Notes: generated by a model not told the origin, from the sequence alone. Positions 1 through 13,034 are shown, counted from the first letter of the stretch. The stretch is DNA of 64,000 bases from Lineus longissimus (GCF_910592395.1 NC_088319.1:10912001-10976000); one strand, 5' to 3'. Numbers and translations: made by a program.

Positions 1-1470
1 CATTAACGCTAATTATTGGACTCCATGGGATGTTTAAAAGAAGCCCCAAAGATATGCACAGTATTCAAAGCTATTTTTTTAAACACAACTAACTAGTGGA
101 TGCTGGTGTATTGTGTATTAGATATCCGTGGGAAAACATCTTTGTGTTTCAGGTGTTTTAAAGATGCTTTTTTCAGGACTTTTGATCGAAATCCATTATC
201 TGTAGGTAAAGAAACAAAAATTTGGGACCAATATCAATGAATTTACAGTACCAGTTGATTCCAGTTTTGTCAATGTCTGGTGTAGTAAATAAGTTTCCGT
301 GGCTCAACTGCGTATTCCCGTGAAAAGTAGGAGATTCGGGGCAAAAATTCTTTGAAAAACCTGGCATTCAGTAGTGACGAGAAACTGTACAATTGTAAGA
401 TGGCAATTGTTTAATTCCTGCAGTTGAAGATGCGATGCCCTCTACTACACCAATGGCTTGATCTCATGATATTTTTTATTTCAATTAGTCTCATTTCTTC
501 TAAAAAGCCTCCATTAGTGAACAGATATTTATTTTTCATGTCCATTTGTGTTTCCAAATAGGGAGTGTACATTGTGTATATTTGTCTTGTGCCTCAGGCC
601 TAGCGGTTAATTAGTTCCATAGTGTTCTAACAGTCCCGAACTGGAGCCAAGACCATTTAAGTACAAGGGTAATTTTCACAAAACCTATGAACATGACCAT
701 TCGTTGGAAAGCACTCTGTGAGCACTACCTAATGGGTCCAAACGTGTTACGATAGATTCCATTTTGGGGTATGTGCAATCATCCTAAATCTTTTCCATAA
801 TAATCAGGTTCAAACGCGATTACTCATCAAGAAAGTCTCAAGTAAAACTCGTCAATACCAATCAGGGCACCATCGTTTCATTTCTTGTTCAACTCGAGTT
901 CGATGACCTATCGATCAATTAATCTTGTCTTCTCGTGTGACTGAAAATATTTGTCGGGTATGTTGAGTAACTTGATTGTGATTGATCATATATTGATCAG
1001 TTTTCTCAAAGAGGGGGGACTATATTTTCATGTTGGTCCCTCAGTGTATCGTACGAGTTGGCAGGTACACGTTAGGAAAATACCACCATGCTTACCATGA
1101 CAATATGTAATGTCATAAGACCAGCTAAGAGGCTGCTGTGGGTAAAAGTGCTTGGTTTAGATACCATGCCATAGGCCCAAATTTGACTCTGGTTGAGAAC
1201 AATGAATTATATACCAGAAGAAAGAACAAGATCTCTTTTTTCAAATACAAAAAATTTTTTTGTGATACCTTCTTCATTCACTTTTCAAAAACAAAAACGT
1301 AGGTTTTTGGGTTTTTTTGCGATTTTCGCCAAAAAGCTTAGAAAAACAGCGTTTCTTTTGTATTTTGTAACAGTTTTCTCAATAAATTGATCAATATTTC
1401 ACTTCCACAATGTCTTATTGCTTTGTTTTTGTTTCGTCATATTGAAAAGAACAATGCCCAGTAGTGACAT
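1..1470. other. AT-rich sequence without recognised gene
   Basis: All six frames hold only short open stretches with no recognisable domain, and I see no convincing exon with paired splice sites. A minus-strand 64-codon frame at 173-367 was considered but has no supporting splice context. Probably intergenic or intronic sequence of unknown origin. Confidence 0.4.
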
Positions 1471-1474
1471 CTAT

Positions 1475-1597
1475 CGTAATCTGGAATAAACACCAAAAGA
1501 CGAGATATCTCGTAATCTGGAATAAACACCAAAAGACGAGATATCTCGTCTTCGGCAGGTAGCTTTTTTCTTTCGAAAGACGAGATATCTCGTCTTT
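1475..1597. repeat. Tandem 36-bp repeat with perfect palindromes
   Basis: Two tandem copies of a 36-bp unit beginning CGTAATCTGGAATAAACACC occupy 1475-1546. Three copies of the core GACGAGATATCTCG follow the unit. The copy at 1533-1552 is a perfect 20-bp palindrome and the copy at 1576-1597 a perfect 22-bp palindrome, both centred on GATATC. The palindromes are followed by CGGCAGG or TGGCAGG. This looks like the end of an inverted-repeat element or a cluster of dimeric protein-binding sites; the sequence does not decide which. Confidence 0.6.
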
Positions 1598-1799
1598 GGC
1601 AGGCAAAGAGTTAAAAGAACCTCAAAGAATTTATGTACATATATAGCACATGTTTTAAAAACACACATTAACACATCAAAATTTCCATTTAAATTACTCT
1701 CAAAACCAGTGACACGATTCGTTTTGCCCCACAACAATATTGTAACGACTGCAGGGTATATCAATTTGCATATTAAAAATCGTAATTACGCTCAAAGTA

Positions 1800-1977
1800 C
1801 AGTAGAACCCCCCTTAGCGGACACCTCTCTATTAAGGACACCCTCTCTATTAAGGACACTAGTTTTGGTCCCAAATTGGTTGTTTCCATTCAATTTGACC
1901 TCTCTAATCAGGACACCTCTCTATTAAGGACAGCACTTGTCAGTCCCAAGGGTGTCCTTAATACAGAGGTTCTACTG
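1800..1977. mobile_element. pogo-like MITE, copy 1
   Basis: A 178-bp non-autonomous element with terminal inverted repeats starting CAGTAGAACC and ending GGTTCTACTG, flanked by TA on both sides. That is the terminus and target duplication expected of Tc1/mariner-pogo elements. The interior is built from repeated TCTCTATTAAGGACA motifs in both orientations, so it is self-complementary. There is no coding capacity. Four further copies are in this window. Confidence 0.8.
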
Positions 1978-2621
1978 TAATTGCTTTTTGTCTTGAGTCT
2001 TATCTATTAGAGTGAGTAAAAGGTCATTATGTGATTGATGCAAAGAATGTCACAAAACAGTGAATTTGAAGAAATATTTCAAATTCGCCAATTTGGAGGC
2101 AAAAGGCTTTATGAATTTTTCCAATCCTTCTTTTTATGCATTTGACTTTTTTTGATATAGGTGTCCTTTTTTTCTACAACCTAGTGGCAAAAACATTTAG
2201 GTGCAGAGAGGTGAGCACCCTATTCTTTGAAGAGCATCTCTAAACTGACACAGCAAAATGAGGTGCATGAGCCTAAATGAGACCAGGAATAATGGAAGAA
2301 ACTAACGTTCTCAAATCTTACAAAAGGCCGACAACAGTGAAATGAACAACCAGTCCATCTCAACCTGCCAAGTTTAGAGCAACATGCACCTGGTCTTGCT
2401 GTGAAGGGTCGCATCTCTGAATCTGACCAGGCATTTTGGTGAATGGACCCTGGCTCTTAAAACGTCCCGGGCCCCCCACCTTTCTCAAGGGTCCCGTCCC
2501 TTTCTCAATTTCAGGCACTTAGATCCACCCCTATAAATCCTTGGATGAAAATTATTACCAATCTTGAAGGCTGCAAAAAACATATAGCAGTAAAAAGAAA
2601 AAACACATCAAGAGATCTCAC

Positions 2622-3177
2622 CTCCTACCGTATCCCCATCATGCTTGGCAAACGCCGTAATATTTTTATCCATTTCTGAATCATCCACTTCTGCTTCTGT
2701 CTCGTTACCACGAGCCTCTGTAACAGTATCCACTAAAACTGCCCCAGCCGTCGATTTTAAGCATTCCTCTGTACTCCCTATTCGTGTCTGCTCCGAATTG
2801 CCATTGACCCGCACCTGGTCAGGTGACACGGTACTCCCCAAGATCGTATATTGCGCTAACTCGTCAAAAACCATAAAAATCTGTATCCGTTTAGTCCCAT
2901 TTTCGTCCGTCTCATATTTTCCAATCCTAGAAAGCGTGAAGCAGCTCTGTTTGTTTTCTGCTGAAATCACCCCCAACGCTTCAAATCCTTCAATAATTTT
3001 TTCCACGTGTTTCCGCTGATTTGCTGTCACTTCGTACGTGAAATTTTGTTGTTTTGGTTCGTTTCTAACCGATACACTCTCATTCGTCGTTGGCGCCTGT
3101 CCGTCGGACGATTCTTCTTTGATGGAATTGCAAGATGTGGTTGCTATGGAAACGATGATAATAATCCCGAGCCTCAT
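2622..3177 (-). CDS. First coding exon of an unrecognised secreted protein
   Basis: A long minus-strand frame opens at an ATG with A at -3 (3177) and runs about 185 codons to a consensus splice donor, GGAG|GTGAGA, at 2622/2621. The N-terminus is MRLGIIIIVSIATTSC, a typical cleavable signal peptide of about 16 residues. It is followed by a Ser/Glu/Thr/Asn-rich segment, a compact middle with Cys and hydrophobic strands (KQSCFTLSRIG, IQIFMVFDELAQYTILG) and an acidic tail. Several N-x-T/S sites suggest glycosylation. I do not recognise the family. No downstream exon could be identified below 2600, so the protein is incomplete here. Chance openness of this length in AT-rich DNA is unlikely, which with the donor supports a real exon. 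Confidence 0.55.
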
Positions 3178-3904
3178 TGTGACAGTGCTACCGGTTACCC
3201 TGTAATGAAAAAGACAGATAACAGTATAAGAACTTAATCAGCAAATTTCAACTAATGTGATTAACTTGTTTGACTTATTGTAACAATGGATAACAAGTCG
3301 TGACATTTTAACCCATTCTCGGTCAAGGTCATTTTGGTGAAATATCAAGAAGGAGATAAAAACTCATAATTCTTTTCCTAAAGTTCGAAAGGTATCGAGA
3401 TCTACTATTTGACTTATTGTTACTATGGATGACAAATCGTGACATTTTAACTCATTCTGGGTCAAGGGCATTTTGGTTAATTGTGGAAAAAGTGGTGAAA
3501 ACTCTATAAAGTTCTATAGATATTGAGAGCTACTGAAGCGAATGTACGTACATGTGAGCTACTTGACAATTTTACCTTGCCTCCAGGTTACCCCTTACTG
3601 GTAACTGACAATGTTACTTTTACCCCTCTGTCAAAGCACACCCCACCCAACATGCCCAATGGGCTGTCGGAGTGGCACTGTGTGGAAACATCTGTAACAT
3701 ATGAATATGTATCAGGTGCACTAGCTGGTAGCAGCCAATAGGAACATCCTGGGCCATCTCATGCCAGGCTCTGTTATGTAATTCTATGAGATGAACCAAG
3801 GGGTACTTTCTGTAGGGAGGGAGATGAGCCCTGGGGCTGGTCGAGTATAGTCGAGCAAAGGAAGCAAGAGGAAATAAAGAATATAAAGGATATAATACAT
3901 ATTC

Positions 3905-4110
3905 ATATGTTACACATCAGTGCCTCTCACCTCTGAGGTCCCGGGTTTGATTCTTGGGTATTCCCGGTACACTCATGTGATAGAGAGGTTGACTCTCTTT
4001 GACAGCGAAGGAGTCCTCCGGGGTCACCGGTTTCCTCCCACTTACAAGGTAGTCCCCCGAGCTTATAATGTCCAAGTTAAGGCTCAGCTCTCAACTCAAT
4101 TTTTTGAAAC
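3905..4110 (+). mobile_element. SINE-like repeat, tRNA-type B box and tail
   Basis: The sequence has a B-box-like GGGTTTGATTC inside a tRNA-type arm (around 3940-3955). It continues through a GGTTTCCTCCCAC motif to a tail reading GCTCAGCTCTCAACTCAA. A second tail of the same kind is at 22708-22746, so the sequence is dispersed. The tRNA head is degenerate and no cloverleaf can be folded. Confidence 0.5.
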
Positions 4111-4800
4111 ACACCCCACCCCATAACATCATTTACCTTACTGTGGGTATACCCATGGCCTTGATGGAGTCCATTAGGTCGAAAACACATTATATGTTTT
4201 AAAATTCTAAATGGCTTTTAGGATGACACATGGATAATGGAAAGAAAAGCTTTTAAGAATTTTCCACAGTCTTTCAAATTTAAGTAGTTGCTTTTACCAA
4301 CAGCAACCAGCTGCCAACAAAATGTTGATAAAGCCTGTTATGAAGAAACATGCTGTTTGTCAGCATGTTCCTATAGCTTTCCAAACCCTTGAAGAGGGGT
4401 TGGCACGAATGACAATTATATAAGTTTGCTGAATTTTTTTAAAGCACATTATGTGGTAATGGCATAATCTAGCATTACAAGACACAGGTGTCCCGCAAAC
4501 AAGCCATTTTCATCGCTACTTCCCGCGATCAAAATTGCATGCAGCAAAAATGTCTTGTTTGCTGGCTAATACATGAACCAATGCAACTGCTAATGAAAAG
4601 AACCTTTGCCATATAAAACATATTAAGTTGTTCCAATTAAGTAAAATTGGTCAAGTGACTCTGTAGAGACATCTGGGAGACACCCAATGAACCACGGCCT
4701 TGCGCTCCAACATCACTCCTTATCGGATTGATACACTGTATACTAGTTGTATCAAAGTTGAAGAGATGGCAGTGGAGCATGCACTGAACTGTCCTTCGTT

Positions 4801-5004
4801 CTAGCTTGTCTCGACCCTGGTGCTGAACTTGCGTAGCGTCTGTTCAATAAGTTCAATCAGGCATGCTGGGATATCCATCCTACAGATGGCATGAGTCACA
4901 TCCTGAGGATTGAAATGAGAATGTGCCAATTGCTTGACTGGCGATATTAAACTTCTGTTGAACATTACCCTGCTTGGAGAAGTCGCAGTGCTGCCGGAAG
5001 CCAT
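4801..5004 (-). CDS. Possible small exon(s), unrecognised
   Basis: A 67-codon minus-strand frame begins at an ATG in good context (AGAAATGG) and ends at TAG. It contains DVTHAICRMDIPACLIELIE, which reads like real coding sequence. A 66-bp segment within it (4968 to 4903) starts AGG|GTAATG and ends TTCAATCCTCAG. It is a multiple of three, so the frame stays open whether or not it is spliced. I do not recognise the product, and a purely chance frame cannot be excluded. Confidence 0.3.
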   Translation of the reverse strand: MASGSTATSPSRVMFNRSLISPVKQLAHSHFNPQDVTHAICRMDIPACLIELIEQTLRKFSTRVETS

Positions 5005-5069
5005 TTCTAAATGAAAACAACGTCACACCCAAGCTGTCGATCATCCGATATGCTTTCAATAACAATGAA

Positions 5070-7600
5070 ACTGTTACACAGTCACTTCTTCTTGAAAATG
5101 TTTTAGAAAACTATAATTCCGCATCAATGTAAAAGTTGAAATCAAACCATGCAAAAAATATCAGAGTGAAAAGTTATGGGAATGGTTCATTACCTCTCAA
5201 CCTGAATCAGAATAAATCAGCTGAAAAAGTGAAGCTCTATCACAGATTAAGATATCAGTGATTCAGGTCTTGAATTTGCATCAGTCCCTAAGGTTCGTTT
5301 AACACATCCGCATCTCAAAGTGGTAAAACATTTCTTCTCTATTCAGATGTCTCTTTGCTTCGTTAGACATGTATGCTGTTAACCCCCCAGGCTATGAGTC
5401 TCAGATTGAAATGTTTTTTCATCTGTGGCACTTGCTTATGTCCCTACAAAATGGCAAAGTTGAACTTTGTATTCAGTCAATTATTACACATTTGGAAATG
5501 TTCAAACTCAAGTTCAGTTTGTCGATATTTGCCCTCCAGCAAGTAACCAGATGACCACCAATTTGAAATTACTGGTGACATTTAGAGCAGAATTTTGAGA
5601 TTGTGGAATCTCTAAAGCGGTCAACCAAGTAATGGCTAAAAGTTCCTTTTTTGACCAGTGTGCATTTGTCACGTTTTCCCACACTAAACCTATTGGATCC
5701 TTTTAGCCGCACTAGCCTCAACAAACCTAATCAATTCTCGATATCAAAACAAGCATTTCAATGGCGCAAATTGGAGGATTTCCCCCTACCGCATTTGAAA
5801 TGAATGAGGTATAATCACACTTGTAGTTCCTCCTTTTGAACAGATTCTGATCCAATTTAGCTGTATTTGATTGACATAAAGCAACAATTGATACTGGACC
5901 GTGAGTTGATGAGGACATCAAAAAGCATTCTTAGTTGTGTTCAGTGATTTGGTGGTGCTCTGATTAGCATGGTTTGACCAATATTTGAAAGAAGTAGGAT
6001 TGTGAGGAATCCAAAGATAATGGGATGTTGCACTGCCCTGTACATCAGGTTTGCAGACTGGATGCAAATTAGGTTTTATTGAGAATGATATGCTTCACAA
6101 TCAGCATGCAAATTGGCCTACAACAAGGCACAATAACTATTGAAGACCGTACGCAATTTTGGCTAACCTTTGCAGTCAGCAAGCATATTAGGTCACCTTT
6201 GTATAACAATGTCTATGGCCTAGATTTTTCCACTTCTTAAAAGATACTGACAAGGATGACACCTCCCTTAAAGCCAGGATGCACCTGCTGAAAATCGCAG
6301 GAATTAGTTGTTTATGAGTTCTCAGGAGAGCCACTACTGCACCAAATTCATATCACTTTCATCTAAATTTACTTGCCGGGCTATGGCATATTACATCATA
6401 GTTTGTCAATGCCTACATTGTCCCTTTTAGACATGAAATCTCCCTTATCACTGACAGTGTTGCACAGTTATACAAACACGCAATATTTTTCTGGTAATAA
6501 GAGTCTGCAATGTGGCTATGACCTATTCTTGCTAAGATGATTCACTATGATTAGGTGACACAGGGATTAATCAGATCTGATATGTTCCTTAATTTGCACA
6601 TGATACCACCATGGGGGCTTTAATGAACCGTCGACAGATGTGGTACGAGTTTGATATAAATGTTGTCCTCAGAGGCTTGGAACAGGATTGGTCATGAACA
6701 GATCTCATTTTTGAGGATGGAATTTCAAACATCTTCTTATCTGTGACATCATACTATAGACACCTTACCCTGAAAAGTCCAAACGTACAGTAATTCTGAA
6801 AGCACATGGCATATCTGCAGGCTGTGTAATACAAATATTATGTTAAACTTTTACAATGAATATGCAATGATAACGACTTATGCAACACAATTTTAGCCCT
6901 TTCCTTCTTACCTCTCCTCTTTTCCTCTGTTTTGATGTCTCTGATGAAGTACTGGTCATGTGAAATCCCAGTGTGGTGATTCAATTTCATACCAAAATAC
7001 TGATATACAGATAATGGACTGGCTGGAATCCTTCATTGAACAGATTTAAGCGGGTTAAAAGGCACAACTTTTCAGTTCCTTTTACTCCTCAATTTCATGG
7101 CTGTATTTTGCGCTTGGGCAGGTGCCCCCAAATGTCTCCACAAAACCTGTCTTTTATGCAGATTTGGCCCCCCTGAGAGTACTCACCGCACGACCAAAAG
7201 GTCAAGGGTACAGTCCCGAGGTTACTGCCCTGAATTTTACCAACCACAAAGGAGTCTAGCTGGCAAGCCTATTGTATATTTTCACCTTAACAACAACTAC
7301 AATACTGTTTGCCCAATACATTTCCCTCTTTATCATGAGAGTTACAATCACGAGTTGGTATCATTGGACATTATTTACACTCTGGTTATTCTCTTTGTGA
7401 GCAGCAGCCATAATGAAATCAGTGGCAAATGTCATTAAGCTAATTAGATCTCCCGTTATCAATTGTAAATAGTGGCATATAAGTACAGGCAGTTAGGGTG
7501 ATGATGCATGTTCAGGTCAGATGGCACCAGTTCTATAAAGTAGATGCTGGCTGGAGCAATCAACCCTTGTCTAACAAGGTGCAGCAGGAATATTTTTAGT
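5070..7600. other. No gene recognised
   Basis: The stretch is AT-rich with only short, domain-free open frames on both strands. The frame at 7097-7438 carries no recognisable motif and no splice support. Probably intergenic or intronic. Confidence 0.4.
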
Positions 7601-7624
7601 GCCGGTCACCACTGACAATGGCCT

Positions 7625-7715
7625 GGTGCAATTTTTAATATCTGTCACCTCTGAAGTCTCGGGTTCAATCTCATTCAAGAGTGCACTTGGAAAGTTGAGG
7701 CCCAAGTCCATGAGA
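7625..7715 (+). mobile_element. SINE-head fragment
   Basis: The segment TGTCACCTCTGAAGTCTCGGGTTCAATCTC resembles the tRNA-type arm of the SINE at 3905-4110, with B-box-like GGGTTCAATCT. Only about 90 bp is recognisable. Confidence 0.4.
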
Positions 7716-9064
7716 TGCAAATGTTGTTTAAAGCGAACCTCATTACCAGATGAAAATAACATTATTTTGTAGAAATACTCCAATAATTTAACGGAAAAAG
7801 TTATCCTTTGCAAGGGCAGGTAAGCTTAACAAGTTGGAAGGCCTCCTTGATTCCCAGCAAACTAGGGAACTCATTCTCTAGGGTGTTGTTCAATAGAGTA
7901 AATGAGCACACTTGGCTGGCACTTAGTGGAAACGATATGTCAGGCTTTCATGACGCAGGGTTCTCTATGATAATAATATCATGGTTTGCAAGTACTTGTA
8001 AGACCACAACAGCTTTTCAATATCATGCTATCGCTCATAGCTAATTACTTGAAACAGCAGGATCAATTTCTAGTAGAGACAATGCCAGGACCAATATGTG
8101 CACAACTAGTCATAGCTAACACTTGATTTTTCAATCTAATTGAACTTCAAGATGTTGACAGTTTGCAGACAGTATCAGATAGGAGCCAAAGAAATCAAAA
8201 TATTGACAGCTGGTGACTGAGGAAAGGTCTGCTAAGTGACAACATTGATGACTTTTAATACTGTAATGACTTTCTTGTCTGGTTCATCTGGTTCGGGATG
8301 GCCAAAGGACCCGCTCCCCCCACACTGACACATCTTCGGATTGATCAGGGCAAAGCTGGTCATGCCCACAACATCACAACATCTGTCAAAGCACAGCAGG
8401 GGAACACAAGCTACCTATTCTTGTACAAGTCCTCAAATAAGCGGTTCCATCAATCTGTCTCCATCTCCTTACATCTGCATAGTAGTTTCACTTATCTTTA
8501 GATAAAATTTGCTTTTTATAAATCAGACCCCATCATACTATTCACTAAACAATTTAAATCTAAAGCCCATCCTTCAAGAAAAACCCAAGACTACTTTCAT
8601 CAAATACACCTTGTATGAATACCAATAAATTCCTCTGACAAATTTCTTCCATTAAACCCACTTTGATAAAACATATTCTTGGCGAAAAAAATCATGTTAT
8701 TGGCGTGTTTGAAGTATCATTCACGATGACGACAGTTCCGTCTAAAAACTTATGCGCTGATGAAGAACAGGGACTGTCACCATTTTTCCGCACCTGTTGT
8801 GAATCCTTTGGATTTTTCTCAACATAAACCAATTAGCGAGGGAGAATACACACATGACCTGGCCTGCAATGCCACTTCAGATAAACTCTCGCTGCAGTTT
8901 TGTTTTCTAAGCTATTCTGGTCAGCCTCCTGGGGCTTCCAAGAAGCAAATCAAGGCAAGTATAGGGTCTGATGAATAGGGATAAAAACAACAGGTGAGTA
9001 TTTGCATAATAAGCAATATGCCTGAGTGCCTGCCGAACCTGAAACAAGTTGTCTTAACCACTCA
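7716..9064. other. No gene recognised
   Basis: Short open frames only, with no domain and no paired splice sites that keep a frame open. A CAG|GTGAGT at 8994/8995 looks like a donor, but every frame leading to it is stopped close upstream. Confidence 0.4.
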
Positions 9065-9068
9065 TTAA

Positions 9069-9403
9069 AGGGAACTGGAACCGCCGAGCGATTTATTCAA
9101 CTTTTCGACTTTCACCGCCCGAGAAAGTCAAACTTCCAACTTCCTATTCGAGTTCAGATTTGTAGCTCCGCCCCCAGTGCCCGAGCATGCGCAGTTCAAT
9201 TTGTTATTATTGAGAATCATGTGAGAATCACGTGACTCATGCGATCTTTCATTCATGAGTTTTCGTAGTAAATTCCATAGTAGTGACGTCACTCAATGAT
9301 TGACAGCTAGGCGCCATGTTTCATTCATGCCTCGTTCTGATCACCCGATACGCGGTAAATGAAAACGAGGTCATACGAACTGGCTTGGCGGTTTCAGTTC
9401 CCT
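9069..9403. mobile_element. TTAA-flanked MITE (piggyBac-like)
   Basis: A 335-bp element bounded by TTAA on both sides (9065-9068, 9404-9407). The termini are AGGGAACTGGAACCGCC and its inverse with one mismatch. A TTAA duplication is the hallmark of piggyBac insertion. The interior is more GC-rich than the flanks and contains a perfect CRE, TGACGTCA, at 9284-9291. There is no coding capacity. Confidence 0.75.
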
Positions 9404-9694
9404 TTAAGGCTGGGGTTGTGGTGCCAAGTCCATACTCTCTAAACCTCCAACCAGGCAGTAGTAAGAGTGCAACAAAGGTACATTGTAGTTAAAGATGAGC
9501 CTGCTAAATATAGCACCTCCCCAGACATGCTTTTATTCGTAGCAGCATTGTTATCGATGTTCATTCTACGAGCTGCAACTTAGCGAAGCTATTGTTCCCA
9601 GCAGCAATTTCTCATTGTTCATTCTACAATGTTCTATGAGCTGTGACTCATAAAGACAGGGAAACAAGATGTTAAGAGATATCTTATCTTTGAA

Positions 9695-12405
9695 GAAAGC
9701 AATTTTTTGTTAAGAAAGGGTTTATTAGCAAAGTTGGCAGATTTCCCAATTTGGCTGGGGTAATTCTTTCCTGAAACAACTAAAACTGTTCATTTTACAT
9801 TTCGGGTGAAAGTAATAAATGGTTACCTATCCTTTTTTGTTGAGAAAGGGCCAATAAACATAGTAAGAACACTTGAAGGCACAGATTCCCACAATGGTCA
9901 GGGTGATACCTTCCTGAAATAGCTAATATTGTTGATTTCATATTTTGGCTGAACGAGATAACAGTAACCTAACCTTTTTTGTCGAGAAAGGGAAAAAAGA
10001 TAAAGTAAGAACACTTGAAGGCTCACATCCCAACAGTGGTCAGGGTCTCATGATCACTTTCTAGAAACAGCTCATATTGTTGATTTCACATTTTGGCTGA
10101 AAGAGATAACGGTAACCTATCCTTTTTTGTCGAGAAAGGGAAAAAAGACAAAGTAAGAACACTTGAAGGCTCACATCCCAACAGTGGTCAGGGTCTCATG
10201 ATCACTTTCTAGAAACAGCTCATATTGTTGATTTCACATTTTGGCTGAAAGAGATAACGGTAACCTATCCTTTTTTGTCGAGAAAGGGAAAAAAGACAAA
10301 GTAAGAACACTTGAAGGCTCACATCCCAACAGTGGTCAGGGTCTCATGATCACTTTCTAGAAACAGCTCATATTGTTGATTTCACATTTTGGCTGAAAGT
10401 GATAATGGTAACCTATCCTTTTTTGTCGAGAAAGGACCAAAAAACAAAGTCAGAACACTTGAAGGCTCACATCCCAACAGTGGTCAGGGTCTCATGATCA
10501 CTTTCTAGAAACAGCTCATATTGTTGATTTCACATTTTGGCTGAAAGAGATAATGGTAACCTATCCTTTTTTGTCGAGAAAGGGCAAAAAGACAAAGTAA
10601 GAACACTTGAAGGCTCACATCCCAACAGTGGTCAGGGTCTTATGATCACTTTCTAGAAACAGCTCATATTGTTGATTTCCCATTTTGGCTGAAAGTAATA
10701 GTGGTAACCTATCCTTTTTTGTCGTGAAAGGGTCAATAAACAAAGTCAGAACTCTTGAAGGCACAGATCCCCACAGTGGTCAGGGTCATACCTACATGAA
10801 ATGGCTAACATTGTTGATTGGTTAAATGGTAACCTATCCTGTTTTATCAAGAAAGGGTTTATAAGCATAGTCAGATCACTTGAAAGTACAGATACCCAAA
10901 ATGGTCAGGTTAATACCTTCCTGAAATAGCTATTTTTGTTGATTTTACATTTTGGGCGAAAATCATAAATGGTTACCTATCCTTTTTTGTCAAGAAAGGG
11001 TCAATAAACAAAGTCCGAACACTTGAAGGCTCACATCCCAACAGTGGTCAGGGTCTCATGATCACTTTCTAGAAACAGCTCATATTGTTGATTTCACAAT
11101 TTGGGTGAAAGTAATAATGGTAACCTATCCTTTTTTGTCAAGAAAGGGTCAATAAACAAAGTCAGAACTCTTGAAGGTACAGATCCCCACAATGGTCAGG
11201 GTCATACCTTCATGAAATAGCTAACATTGTTGATTGGTTAAATGGTAACCTATCCTTTTTATCAAGAAAGGGTTTATAGGCATAGTCAGAACACTTGAAA
11301 GTACAGATCCCCACAATGGTCAGGTTAATACCTTCCTGAAATAGCTATTTTTGTTGATTTTACATTTTGGGCGAAAATCATAAATGGTTACCTATCCTTT
11401 TTTGTCAAGAAAGGGTCAATAAACAAAGTCCGAACACTTGAAGGCTCACATCCCAACAGTGGTCAGGGTCTCATGATCACTTTCTAGAAACAGCTCATAT
11501 TGTTGATTTCACAATTTGGGTGAAAGTAATAATGGTAACCTATCCTTTTTTGTCAAGAAAGGGTCAATAAACAAAGTCAGAACTCTTGAAGGCACAGATC
11601 CCCACAATGGTCAGGGTCATACCTTCATGAAATAGCTAACATTGTTGATTGGTTAAATGGTAACCTATCCTTTTTATCAAGAAAGGGTTTATAGGCATAG
11701 TCAGAACACTTGAAAGTACAGATCCCCACAATGGTCAGGTTAATACCTTCCTGAAATAGCTATTTTTGTTGATTTTACATTTTGGGCGAAAATCATAAAT
11801 GGTTACCTATCCTTTTTTGTCAAGAAAGGGTCAATAAACAAAGTCCGAACACTTGAAGGCTCACATCCCAACAGTGGTCAGGGTCTCATGATCAATTTCT
11901 AGAAACAGCTCATATTGTTGATTTCACATTTTGGCTGAAAGAGATAATGGTAACCTATCCTTTTTTGTCGAGAAAGGGCAAAAAGACAAAGTAAGAACAC
12001 TTGAAGGCTCACATCCCAACAGTGGTCAGGGTCTTATGATCACTTTCTAGAAACAGCTCATATTGTTGATTTCACATTTTGGCCGAAAGTGATAATGGTA
12101 ACCTATCCTTTTTTGTCAAGAAAGTGTCAATAAACAAAGTCAGAACACTTGAAGGCTCACATCCCAACAGTGGTCAGGGTCTCATGATCACTTTCTAGAA
12201 ACAGCTCATATTATTGATTTCACATTTTGGCTGAAAGTAATAGTGGTAACCTATCCTTTTTTTGCCGAGAAAGGGTCAATAAACAAAGTCAGAACTCTTG
12301 ATGGCACAGATCCCCACAATGGTCAGGGTCATACCTACATGAAATGGCTAACATTGTTGATTGGTTAAATGGTTACCTATCCTTTTTTGTCAAGAAAGGG
12401 TTTAT
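9695..12405. repeat. 148-bp satellite array with 415-bp higher-order repeat
   Basis: About 19 tandem monomers carry the landmark GGTAACCTATCC. Between 10111 and 10703 the landmark recurs exactly every 148 bp. From about 11011 the array becomes a higher-order repeat: AAGTCCGAAC recurs at 11011, 11426 and 11841, a spacing of 415 bp. Each 415-bp unit is one 148-bp monomer plus monomers of about 122 and 145 bp, and the two full copies are almost identical. The left edge monomers are the most diverged. No coding function. Confidence 0.9.
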
Positions 12406-12409
12406 AAGC

Positions 12410-12870
12410 ATTTTTCTTCTGCCTGTAGCCAACCGTTGATGTTCAGCACTATGTACTTTACCATGTGTGTCTTTGACATTACAGAAAACATGATGCAGCT
12501 CCAGCCAATGCTTTTTACTGCTCCGCCTGTAGCTAACCATTGTTGTTCAGCATCATGTACTCTACCATTTGTGTATTAGTCATTACAGAAAAACATAATA
12601 CAACCTCATTGTCAAGTCCCAGGAAACAGAAAACAAGCAGGAAAATAAATGGTAACCTATTATTTCTGGTCATGAAAGGGCAAGTAGATGAATCCAAACA
12701 ATAGTCAAGGTCATCCTCATCTGAAATAGCTAATGGTTTTTCACCTAGGTGCAATAATCATCATGCCACCCAATATCCCATTTTTTCCTCTCTGTTGCTG
12801 CCATTGTAAGAAGCCATTGTTGTCGAGCACAAACATGATTCAACCATCTGTCTCTTAGTCATCGTTGACG
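12410..12870. repeat. Short diverged tandem repeat beside the satellite
   Basis: Two related segments of about 105 bp begin TGCCTGTAGCCAACC (near 12420) and CGCCTGTAGCTAACC (near 12525). A weaker third copy lies near 12790. They share a CATTACAGAAAA motif and lie directly against the 148-bp array. Confidence 0.5.
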
Positions 12871-13034
12871 GCTTACATCGGAAACAGCCCTAAAGGTGTT
12901 TTTAAATCAGCTCAGTTGACATTTGATTAGCTCCATCAAGGATATTTGCTCCTAGCTTGACCTGTCGTCATATGGTTCTATACCTTTAAGAAAGATAAAC
13001 GTGCAACAGTATCACACACATAGAAATTGCCGAT

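Noticed and set aside
9695-12405. CRISPR-like array
   Set aside because: The repeats are contiguous 148-bp monomers without unique spacers in a eukaryotic genome; this is a satellite.
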